DNA of 11,691 nt, taken from the NCBI GenBank assembly GCA_014376345.1, contig JACMRS010000130.1, forward strand, positions 1 to 11,691. Direction: 5' to 3'. Positions 5,782 through 11,691 of the stretch are shown here, piece after piece. A model generated the notes under the pieces. It searched no databases. It was given only the letters and a program-made list of their open reading frames with translations, and was not told the DNA's origin. The DNA comes from Bacteroidia bacterium (GTDB lineage Bacteria > Bacteroidota > Bacteroidia > NS11-12g > UBA955). How positions within the stretch are numbered: position 1 is the first letter of the stretch; each line of letters begins with the position of its first letter. Position numbers and translations under genes: made by a program.

Positions 5782-7239
5782 TTATTCGCCACATTCAAAA
5801 AGAATAATCTTTTCCGGTTTTGAATATTTGTAATCTGGTTGACTGAATTCACTCATATAAATTACTGAAAGTGTTTTAATTTTTCTTTCCGGATGTTTTT
5901 CGTTCCAGGTGCGCATTTTATAGTTACAGAAATAACCTCTCATAAAATCATGGTCGGCCAAAATATAATTTTCACCATATTTTCTCCAGCGGTCATTTGG
6001 ACATGAGTATAATGTGCATTCAGTTTTATTAAATGTCAGCGTGTTTTTTGGATGAAGCAGATCGAAATGTTCACCTGAAAAAGTTGTGGCTTCATATATA
6101 AACCAACCATCGTCTTTAAAAACATTTGGTGCAAACATTCCCCAGCATTGATCTAGTCGGAGTGAGTAAGCAAGTGGTTTAATGTTTTCGCTGGGCTTAA
6201 ATATTAATGATGGAATATTTGAAAGATTCCAATAAAATACAAACAGTACAAGAAATATGAGAATGCCTGTATTTACTTTGTCTGTAAAGGCATTCATCGC
6301 TTTTTGTGGCCTCCATTTGATTATATATTTTAATGGATATGCAATGCCATTAAAAGACTGAATAAATATTGGTTTTAATCTTGCTGTAATCCTGTCAAAA
6401 TAGTCCAATGCAAAAGTTGGAAGAATACCGATTGTGCTTGTAATTCCTATTAAGAAAAATAAGCCTATAAATACCGTGAAACCATTGAATAGATGAAAAC
6501 CTGTTATGAAAATAAAAGCAATTAATCTGAATAAACCATTTTTAAAAGGAAAGAAAAAAAGAAGCGGGACAAATAGTTCGAAATAATATGCAATTGCCGT
6601 CAATACTTTCATTAATTCAGGTTTGGTGTAAAAAAAATGTGATACGGGATAAGCAATCTGATCAAGACTATAGACATAATAAAGAGCTGTAAAATCTGTA
6701 TTCCATTCTGCACCTTTTAGTAAAGCCGAACCTGTATAAACATAGCTGATTTGTAATAAATAGGCCAGTGTGGCCCAGTTTCTGATTTGAAGTGGCAATG
6801 AGTTTTCATTAATGTTATGTGTGCTGTCATAAGAATAGCGTGAACCCCAGGGAAGAAACATTGCCCAGAAAAGTGTTAATCTCAATAAATCATCACCACC
6901 TTGAAGAATGATCTCATTTCGGTTATGCAGAGACAACAGCATAATCCAGCTTAAGAATGTAAACAGTTTTGTGCGGTATCCTATAAAAAGCATTAACGCG
7001 CAGAAAAATGCAAAACAAAATATTAGAAACTGAACTTGCCAGAGACCACTGATTGTATGCAACGAAATGTAATAATCATTCCAGGCATTTTCAAAAATCA
7101 TGCTTAATGGTGCAACTCCGGTATTGGAATAAAAAGCTTCGAGATCATTAAGACGGATACTTAAATCAAGCATAAGCAAAAATGCGATTCCGATTCGCAT
7201 TAATGAGAGTGCTCTTATGTCCAGATTTAAATATTTCAT
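5782..7239 (-). CDS. HTTM-domain (vitamin K-dependent gamma-carboxylase-like) membrane protein
   Basis: This 485-residue integral membrane protein has about eight hydrophobic segments. The approximate ranges are residues 8-27, 65-86, 91-104, 115-133, 152-172, 209-230, 235-270 and 323-342. The N-terminal half has the HTTM-domain pattern, including HNRNEIILQGGDDLLRLTLFWAMFLPWGSRYSYD and a GYRTK loop. A soluble C-terminal part begins near 'DQCWGMFAPNVFKDDGWFIYEA', which is common in Bacteroidota members. The domain is shared with animal gamma-glutamyl carboxylase, but bacterial copies have mostly unknown roles, and vitamin K-dependent activity should not be assumed. The gene sits downstream of the Ser/Thr-rich protein gene on the same strand, separated by a terminator-like hairpin. 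A weak -7-like TACTTTTA lies at 7243-7250 on the minus strand. Confidence 0.88.
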   Translation of the reverse strand: MKYLNLDIRALSLMRIGIAFLLMLDLSIRLNDLEAFYSNTGVAPLSMIFENAWNDYYISLHTISGLWQVQFLIFCFAFFCALMLFIGYRTKLFTFLSWIMLLSLHNRNEIILQGGDDLLRLTLFWAMFLPWGSRYSYDSTHNINENSLPLQIRNWATLAYLLQISYVYTGSALLKGAEWNTDFTALYYVYSLDQIAYPVSHFFYTKPELMKVLTAIAYYFELFVPLLFFFPFKNGLFRLIAFIFITGFHLFNGFTVFIGLFFLIGITSTIGILPTFALDYFDRITARLKPIFIQSFNGIAYPLKYIIKWRPQKAMNAFTDKVNTGILIFLVLFVFYWNLSNIPSLIFKPSENIKPLAYSLRLDQCWGMFAPNVFKDDGWFIYEATTFSGEHFDLLHPKNTLTFNKTECTLYSCPNDRWRKYGENYILADHDFMRGYFCNYKMRTWNEKHPERKIKTLSVIYMSEFSQPDYKYSKPEKIILFECGE

Positions 7240-7242
7240 TTA

Positions 7243-7286
7243 TAAAAGTAAAACAGGTCATTCCGATAAACGAAACAACCTGTTTT
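7243..7286 (-). terminator. Probable terminator of the Ser/Thr-rich protein gene
   Basis: A 9-bp perfect inverted repeat (AAAACAGGT at 7250-7258 with ACCTGTTTT at 7278-7286) closes a 19-base loop. It lies 20 bases past the Ser/Thr-rich gene on the minus strand and ends in a T-rich run toward 7243. The stem is short and the loop long, so it may be weak. It ends just before the HTTM start codon at 7239, and could also act on that gene's leader. Confidence 0.6.
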
Positions 7287-7306
7287 TGTGCAACCCCAAA
7301 GATTAT

Positions 7307-7807
7307 TTAATAACCGGTTGTATTTCCGGTTGAAGAAGTACTGCTTGTTGTAGAACCTGTTGTTCCGTTCGACTTAGTAGATGAAGTGCTTTTTGTGCTT
7401 TTAGTTGAAGAAGTACTTTTTGTGCTTTTTGTAGTTTTAGTTGAAGAGGTTGATGAAGTACTTTTAGTTGTTGAACCTGTTGAGCTGGTTGAACCTGTAG
7501 TTCCATCTGTCATAGATGTAGAATTTGTTGTGTTTGTAGTACGAGTTCCACTTGTTGAAGAAGTGCTACTTGTAGTTGCACCGTTTGAACCAGTAGAGTT
7601 GGTAGTTCCTGTAGTACCATCAGTCATGCTGGTTGAGTTGGTGGTACTGGTAGTCATTGTGGTGGATGTTGTACCTGTGGTGGCATCCGTAGTTGTTGTG
7701 GTAGAGCCCTTTTCAGACGATATTGTAGTGGCTGAAATTGTTGTAGTGCCAATCAATGCTAAAATTGATAAAAGCATAACGCTTGATGTAAACCAGAATT
7801 TTTTCAT
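7307..7807 (-). CDS. Secreted Ser/Thr-rich low-complexity repeat protein
   Basis: This 166-residue protein has an N-terminal signal peptide (MKKFWFTSS, then a hydrophobic stretch, with a probable cleavage site near residue 26). The mature part is almost wholly Thr and Ser, with Gly, Asn and Lys. A block containing 'TTNSTSMTDGTTG' occurs twice, 38 residues apart, followed by a lysine-spaced stretch of T-K-S-T-S-S-T-K units and an ending rich in Gly and Thr. There is no membrane anchor, lipobox or sorting domain. Mucin-like or adhesive surface proteins look like this, but no function can be assigned. The Bacteroidota O-glycosylation motif D-[ST]-x is absent: the three Asp residues are followed by Ala or Gly. 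Long open frames on the other strand here are composition shadows. Confidence 0.75.
   Translation of the reverse strand: MKKFWFTSSVMLLSILALIGTTTISATTISSEKGSTTTTTDATTGTTSTTMTTSTTNSTSMTDGTTGTTNSTGSNGATTSSTSSTSGTRTTNTTNSTSMTDGTTGSTSSTGSTTKSTSSTSSTKTTKSTKSTSSTKSTKSTSSTKSNGTTGSTTSSTSSTGNTTGY
7474..7646. repeat. Direct repeat within the Ser/Thr-rich gene, 114-base period
   Basis: Two imperfect copies lie at 7474-7532 and 7588-7646, offset by exactly 114 bases (38 codons). They encode the shared 'TTNSTSMTDGTTG' block. The DNA around them is also full of shorter GTTGAAGAAGTACTTTT-like units (near 7331-7470), so the whole 7316-7720 stretch is simple-sequence-like and prone to recombination or slippage. 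Confidence 0.7.
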
Positions 7808-8078
7808 GTTTTATGATTTTTAGTTTGTGTTTTTAAATATTAGCTGATAATTTTAATTTTAATTTATCAAGTTAAGCTGTATAAATTTTAAAATTTGGCA
7901 TATATTTATTGTTACAGCATTAGATAATAATATTATATTTAATCAATCTGTCTTTTGAAGTTTTCAGAATTTCATAACAATTTTTGCTGTTTTTAGTAAT
8001 TATAATCATATAAATGTTTGTAATAAAGATGTAATCTATTGATCTTATTAAATTATTTATTTTGTTCAAAATTTAAAA
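7808..8078. other. AT-rich divergent intergenic region
   Basis: These 271 bases lie between the divergent Ser/Thr-rich gene and the Nei-like gene and must hold both promoters. I see no clean TAnnTTTG on either strand; TATTTTG at 8058-8064 is one base short of it and is the best candidate for the Nei-like gene. Palindromes such as 7883-7896 and 7927-7936 are made only of A and T and are expected in such sequence. No RNA gene or repeat is apparent. Confidence 0.6.
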
Positions 8079-8810
8079 ATGCCTGAAGGACCATCCATAG
8101 TAATTGCAGTTGAATTGACAAAACAATTTACAGGAAAAAAAGTTATTTCTGTTTCAGGAAATTCTAAAATTGATTTTGATAGAACAACTGGTAAAAAGAT
8201 AATTGATATTCGCAGTTGGGGGAAACATTATCTTTTGTGTTTTAAAGATTTCAGTATAAAAATTCATTTTCTTTTGTTTGGATCTTATACTGTAAATGAG
8301 AAGAAAGATAAGCCTGAAAAGCTGGGACTTCATTTTGCAAAAGGCGGACTTTATTTTTATGCCTGCGCAATAAAAATACTTGAGGGAAATATTACAGAGC
8401 ATTTTAACTGGAAAGAAGATATAATGAGCGAAGAATGGGATTCTAAAATAGCAGTTAAAAAAATTAAAGATTTACCCAAAGAATTAGCTTGTGATATACT
8501 TTTAAATCAGGATGTGTTTGCCGGTGTTGGAAACATTATTAAGAACGAAGTTTTATACAGAGTGCATATTCATCCGGAAAGTAAAGTTGGTAAAATACCG
8601 GCTGCTCGCATAAGAAATTTAATTAAAGAAGCCAGACATTATAGTTTTCAGTTTCTGGATTGGAAAAAAGATTTTACTCTGAAAAAACAATGGTTGGCAT
8701 ATTCTCAAAAAAACTGCAAGAGGTGTGAACTTCCTTTAAGTAAAAAGTATACAGGTAAAACAAAACGTAAAACCTATTTCTGCACCAATTGTCAAATACT
8801 TTATAAATAA
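8079..8810 (+). CDS. Fpg/Nei-family DNA glycosylase (endonuclease VIII-like)
   Basis: This 243-residue base-excision repair enzyme should excise oxidised bases and cut the strand at the abasic site. Features seen are M-P2-E3-G-P at the N-terminus (P2 nucleophile, E3 acid), lysine K49 in W-G-K-H, an H2TH region around 137-170 with G149-V-G-N152, and a C-terminal zinc finger (C213, C216, C235, C238) with R230 five residues before C235, where the catalytic Arg of Nei sits. It belongs to a divergent subfamily in which the usual 'DxRxFG' region reads YFYACAIKIL, so substrate choice may differ from E. coli Nei or Fpg. The start is fixed by the need for Pro at position 2. The next gene follows after 4 bases. 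Confidence 0.93.
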   Translation: MPEGPSIVIAVELTKQFTGKKVISVSGNSKIDFDRTTGKKIIDIRSWGKHYLLCFKDFSIKIHFLLFGSYTVNEKKDKPEKLGLHFAKGGLYFYACAIKILEGNITEHFNWKEDIMSEEWDSKIAVKKIKDLPKELACDILLNQDVFAGVGNIIKNEVLYRVHIHPESKVGKIPAARIRNLIKEARHYSFQFLDWKKDFTLKKQWLAYSQKNCKRCELPLSKKYTGKTKRKTYFCTNCQILYK

Positions 8811-8814
8811 AACT

Positions 8815-9540
8815 ATGACTCAATTCAGAATTGGTTGTTCAGGATTTTATAACAGACACTGGAAAGGTATTTTTTATCCAGACAAACTCCCGCAAAGGCT
8901 TTGGTTTGATCATTATGCAGAAAATTTTAATACACTTGAACTGAATGTAACATTTTATAAATTTCCAAGTGAAGCCATGCTGAATGTCTGGTATCAGAAA
9001 AGCCCTACTGATTTTATGTTTTCTGTAAAAGCTCCGAGGCTGATTACGCACTTAAAAAAATTCAATGACTGTAAATCACTTATCGATGATTTTTACCTTG
9101 CCTGCAGTAATGGATTACAAGAAAAACTCGGATACTTATTGTTTCAATTGCCACCATCTATTGTTTATAGTGAAGAAAAATTTATGCAGATTCTTTCACT
9201 CGTCAACACTAATTTTAGACATGTAATAGAATTCAGAAATGAAACCTGGTGGAGACAGGATGTTTATGATGCTTTAGCACAAAAGGGCATCACATTTTGT
9301 AGTGTCAGTCACCCGAAAATGCCGGATCTGATAATAGCAAATACAGATAATATTTATGTTCGTAATCATGGTGTTCCGGATATGTTTTATTCAGATTACA
9401 GTCCTGAAAAATTGCAGGCTTTAAAAAATGAAATAGAATTAAAAAATGTAAGCAAAGCTTATGTTTATTTCAATAATACTGCTGGTATCCACGGTATTTT
9501 AAATGCGGGACACTTCAGAGATTTAACAAATCTGATTTAA
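8815..9540 (+). CDS. DUF72 (YecE-like) protein
   Basis: This 241-residue protein carries the DUF72 hallmarks in order: R-I-G-C-S-G-F near the start, YPDKLP, the FNTLELNVTFYKFPS stretch, FSVKAPRLITH, LGYLLFQLPPS, a VIEFRNETWW block, and the C-terminal AYVYFNNTAG. The family has a TIM-barrel fold and no proven reaction, though its members often lie near nucleic-acid repair or iron-sulfur genes. Here it starts 4 bases after a Nei-type glycosylase and is likely co-transcribed with it. No signal peptide or membrane segment is present. It converges on the pirin gene with a gap of 4 bases. Confidence 0.92.
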   Translation: MTQFRIGCSGFYNRHWKGIFYPDKLPQRLWFDHYAENFNTLELNVTFYKFPSEAMLNVWYQKSPTDFMFSVKAPRLITHLKKFNDCKSLIDDFYLACSNGLQEKLGYLLFQLPPSIVYSEEKFMQILSLVNTNFRHVIEFRNETWWRQDVYDALAQKGITFCSVSHPKMPDLIIANTDNIYVRNHGVPDMFYSDYSPEKLQALKNEIELKNVSKAYVYFNNTAGIHGILNAGHFRDLTNLI

Positions 9541-9544
9541 GTAA

Positions 9545-10426
9545 TTAATCTTCAAGAATACCAAATTTTCCAGCGTGTAAATCAGAATAGGCCTGTTGTA
9601 TTTCTTCTTTGGTATTCATTAAAAACGGACCGTAGGGAACAATTGGCTCATCAATAGGTTCGCCACTCAACACTAGAAATATACAATTATCCAGAGCTTC
9701 AATTTTAATTTCTGAACCTTCGTTTCCAAATAAAATAAAATGATCCTGTTCAGCAGTTTCTGCATCATTTATTTTAACAGAACCTTCAATTATCAGTATG
9801 CCTGTATTGTGAGTAGATTGAAATTTAAATTTAATTTCAGCGTCTTTAATCAGATGACAATTATAAACATTCATGGTGCTAAAGGTTAATGCTGAGCCTT
9901 GCACGTCTTTGTAATGCCCTGCGATCACTTCTACAGTGCCTCTTTCACCGGGGAGGTGGTATTTGTTCAAATTAGAATTTGTGATGCCTTGGTAGCGTGG
10001 TGCTGTCATTTTAAATTTTGCAGGAAGGTTTACCCAAAGCTGCACCATCTGAAACAGACCGCCTTCAAGACTATATTCTTTATCGTGGTATTCTTTATGA
10101 AGCACGCCGCTGCCTGCAGTCATCCATTGCACATCGCCTTTTCCTATAACACCACTGTTGCCGGCACTGTCATGGTGTGCTACTTTTCCCTGATAAGCAA
10201 TGGTGACAGTTTCAAAGCCACGATGAGGATGTACACCAACACCACGAGGTTTTTCACTCGGAGGAAATTCTATTTTTGAACCGTAATCAAGAAGAAAAAA
10301 TGGACTCATACGTTTGATGCCCATATCATAACCATTTGGAAAGAAATTATGCACCCTGAAGCCGTCACCTACCATGTGTGCAGGAGGTGGAGGAAGTATT
10401 TGTTGAATTGCTCTGAAACCGCTCAT
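9545..10426 (-). CDS. Pirin family protein
   Basis: This 293-residue bicupin has the pirin metal site in the first cupin: H66-P-H68-R-G-F-E-T, then H110 and E112, with the spacing seen in E. coli YhhW. The second cupin, about residues 165-270, lacks these ligands, as is usual. Some pirins have quercetin 2,3-dioxygenase activity and others act as redox-linked regulators, so the specific role here is open. The protein is cytoplasmic by sequence. The ATG at 10426 lies 18 bases after a good -7 element on the minus strand. The gene is divergent from the MBL-fold hydrolase across 172 bases. Confidence 0.93.
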   Translation of the reverse strand: MSGFRAIQQILPPPPAHMVGDGFRVHNFFPNGYDMGIKRMSPFFLLDYGSKIEFPPSEKPRGVGVHPHRGFETVTIAYQGKVAHHDSAGNSGVIGKGDVQWMTAGSGVLHKEYHDKEYSLEGGLFQMVQLWVNLPAKFKMTAPRYQGITNSNLNKYHLPGERGTVEVIAGHYKDVQGSALTFSTMNVYNCHLIKDAEIKFKFQSTHNTGILIIEGSVKINDAETAEQDHFILFGNEGSEIKIEALDNCIFLVLSGEPIDEPIVPYGPFLMNTKEEIQQAYSDLHAGKFGILED

Positions 10427-10444
10427 TGTGTTTTAAGTTTAGTA

Positions 10445-10452
10445 CAAAGATA
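10445..10452 (-). promoter_or_regulatory. -7 promoter element of the pirin gene
   Basis: On the minus strand this reads TATCTTTG, an exact TAnnTTTG match, 18 bases before the pirin ATG. A TTTA at 10472-10475 (minus strand) lies at the right distance for a weak -33 element. Confidence 0.6.
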
Positions 10453-10574
10453 AATTTAAAGTTGTGATGTATAAATAATTTAATTCAGAGTCAAAAGAGC
10501 TTGGTAGATAGTATCGCAAATATTCTAATTTCTTGCAAAGCAAAAAATAATTCGCTTTCACCGAAGATACTTTC

Positions 10575-10582
10575 TATCTTTG
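10575..10582 (+). promoter_or_regulatory. -7 promoter element of the MBL-fold hydrolase gene
   Basis: TATCTTTG is identical to the -7 elements of the methyltransferase and pirin genes and lies 16 bases before the ATG at 10599. TTCG at 10551-10554 is a weak -33 at 20 bases. The two divergent promoters in this gap are about 120 bases apart. Confidence 0.6.
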
Positions 10583-10598
10583 TTTTTCAATAATTACA

Positions 10599-11441
10599 AT
10601 GAAGTTACATACAATAAATACCGGATTATTCAAACTTGACGGAGGTGCTATGTTTGGAGTTGTTCCTAAAAGTATCTGGAAATCAATCAACACGCCCGAC
10701 GACAACAATATGTGCACCTGGGCTATGCGTTGCCTGCTTATTGAAGATGGTAACAGACTGATGCTGGTGGATACCGGAATTGGTAATAAACAAAGCGATA
10801 AATTTTTTGGTTATTATGATCTACATGGTGATGATACACTTGAAAAATCTCTTAATAATCTGGGCTTTGGAAAAGACGATATTACAGATGTAATTTTAAC
10901 TCATCTTCATTTTGACCATTGCGGCGGTGCAATAGAAATGAATGCTGATAAAACTGGTTACCAACCTGTTTTTAAAAATGCAATTTACTGGAGTAATGAA
11001 ACTCATTGGAATCATGCTTTAAATAGCAATCCCCGTGAAAAACCTTCATTCCTTAAAGAAAACATTGAACCAATTGAACAAAGCGGACAGCTTAAATTTG
11101 TAAAAAATGCGGATGATATTCATCCTTCAGTAATAATGCGAACAGTAAGTGGTCATACAGAAGCAATGATGCTTCCTATAATTAATACAGGAAATGAAAC
11201 TATTGCTTATTGCGCAGATCTTATTCCTTCTGTCGGGCATATTCCTGTAAACTATGTGATGGCTTACGATATTAAACCTTTGGATAGTATGGTTGACAGA
11301 CAGAAATTTCTGGATGATGCACTGAAAAATGATTACACATTATTTTTTGAGCATGATCCTTCAATTGAATGTGCAAAGGTTAAGAAAAATGAACGTGGTC
11401 AGTTTTCTGCTGAAAGGACATTTATGCTGGAAGAAATTTAA
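10599..11441 (+). CDS. Metallo-beta-lactamase-fold hydrolase
   Basis: This 280-residue soluble protein has a complete dinuclear zinc site: H102-x-H104-x-D106-H107 (the HxHxDH motif), H186 in S-G-H-T, bridging D207 in C-A-D, and H252 near the end. The overall order and the 'MLVDTGIGNK' start of the fold resemble quorum-quenching lactonase-like members such as YtnP and AiiA. The substrate could be a lactone or another ester or thioester, and cannot be fixed from sequence. There is no signal peptide. It has its own promoter and ends adjacent to, but not overlapping, the convergent S1-domain gene. Confidence 0.93.
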   Translation: MKLHTINTGLFKLDGGAMFGVVPKSIWKSINTPDDNNMCTWAMRCLLIEDGNRLMLVDTGIGNKQSDKFFGYYDLHGDDTLEKSLNNLGFGKDDITDVILTHLHFDHCGGAIEMNADKTGYQPVFKNAIYWSNETHWNHALNSNPREKPSFLKENIEPIEQSGQLKFVKNADDIHPSVIMRTVSGHTEAMMLPIINTGNETIAYCADLIPSVGHIPVNYVMAYDIKPLDSMVDRQKFLDDALKNDYTLFFEHDPSIECAKVKKNERGQFSAERTFMLEEI

Positions 11442-11691
11442 TTAAAGCCCTTTCATACTCAGCGCAATTCTTTTTCTGGCAACATCAATTTCCGTTACTT
11501 TTACAAGTACTTTCTGATTGAGTTTCACAACCTCATTCGGATCTTTAACAAACTTATCTGCAAGTTGTGAAACATGCACCAGTCCGTCCTGTTTCACTCC
11601 AATATCTATGAATGCCCCGAATTGCGTGATGTTTGTTACTATTCCGGGCAATAACATACCAATATTCAGATCGTCAATTTTATATATTCCC
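11442..11691 (-). CDS. Tex-type protein, C-terminal S1 RNA-binding domain (5' end outside window)
   Basis: The frame is open to the window edge, so an internal ATG at 11657 is not the real start. The visible 82 residues or so match the C-terminus of Tex family transcription accessory proteins: a lead-in IDDLNIGMLLPGIV, then TNITQFGAFIDIGVKQDGLVHVSQL, and the ending VTEIDVARKRIALSMKGL. This is an S1 OB-fold that binds RNA. The full Tex protein also has helix-hairpin-helix and YqgF-like parts that would lie beyond the window. The assignment rests on the S1 domain and its flanks only. Confidence 0.85.
   Translation of the reverse strand, partial: GIYKIDDLNIGMLLPGIVTNITQFGAFIDIGVKQDGLVHVSQLADKFVKDPNEVVKLNQKVLVKVTEIDVARKRIALSMKGL

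Noticed and set aside
5782..7239. Calling the HTTM protein a vitamin K-dependent carboxylase
   Set aside because: The shared membrane domain alone does not show carboxylase activity, and most bacterial members are uncharacterised.
7386..7823. Open frame on the plus strand encoding a Val/Leu/Glu-rich 145-residue product opposite the Ser/Thr-rich gene; also a Gln-rich frame at 7303-7506 on the minus strand
   Set aside because: Both are shadows: repeats of Thr and Ser codons lack stops in other frames. Only the 7307-7807 frame has a signal peptide and sensible protein features.
7883..7936. AT-only palindromes in the gap before the Nei-like gene
   Set aside because: Expected by chance in very AT-rich intergenic DNA; no GC stem or T-tail.
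9899..10279. 126-residue open frame opposite the pirin gene
   Set aside because: Antisense shadow of a well-supported pirin with intact metal ligands; its product resembles no family I know.
10507..10578. Imperfect inverted repeat GATAGTATC / GATACTTTCTATC upstream of the MBL-fold gene as an operator
   Set aside because: The arms differ by a 4-base insertion and the sequence is simple; nothing else supports a binding site.
11655..11657. ATG as the start of a small S1-domain protein
   Set aside because: The frame continues upstream to the edge with residues that match the lead-in of a Tex C-terminus, so this is an internal Met.

Overview
The window looks like chromosomal DNA from a Bacteroidota bacterium. 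It is AT-rich. Most genes lack a Shine-Dalgarno sequence, and several are preceded by the Bacteroidota -7 element TAnnTTTG. The gene set (DUF420 membrane protein, small DUF58 protein, HTTM-domain protein, ECF sigma factor with a membrane partner and a CpxP/Spy-like protein) also fits that phylum. The exact genus cannot be told from the sequence. There are no rRNA or tRNA genes, insertion sequences, phage genes or CRISPR arrays, and no intergenic gap exceeds 300 bases.

Layout. 1-1028: the 3' part of a DUF420 membrane protein, convergent with and overlapping by 4 bases a small LEA14-like lipoprotein. 1203-2542: thioredoxin with its own promoter and a strong terminator, then a DUF58 (VWA-type) protein. 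2555-4265: an ECF sigma factor, a single-pass membrane protein that is a candidate anti-sigma factor, and a secreted CpxP/Spy-like protein. 4288-5779: an RsmB/NSUN-type RNA m5C methyltransferase coupled to a small DUF2007 protein. 5782-7807, minus strand: an HTTM (vitamin K carboxylase-like) membrane protein and a secreted Ser/Thr-rich repeat protein. 8079-9540: an endonuclease VIII-like glycosylase and a DUF72 protein in a tight pair. 9545-10426, minus strand: a pirin. 10599-11441: a metallo-beta-lactamase-fold hydrolase. 11442-11691, minus strand: the C-terminal S1 domain of a Tex-type protein that runs off the window.

The most notable signal is in the sigma-factor cassette. The bipartite motif GATTAAACC, 14 bases, GCATCTAAG occurs twice with identical half-sites and identical spacing: just before the sigma gene (2555-2586) and just before the membrane-partner gene (3148-3179). 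Its geometry fits an ECF-type promoter (AAC in the -35, TCTAA in the -10). I infer that the sigma factor drives its own gene and, separately, its two envelope partners. The membrane partner carries a tandem VPENYF motif on its predicted cytoplasmic side and a duplicated acidic motif on its predicted periplasmic side. Together with the secreted CpxP/Spy-like protein this suggests an envelope-stress signalling module. The rest of the window is mainly housekeeping or conserved genes.
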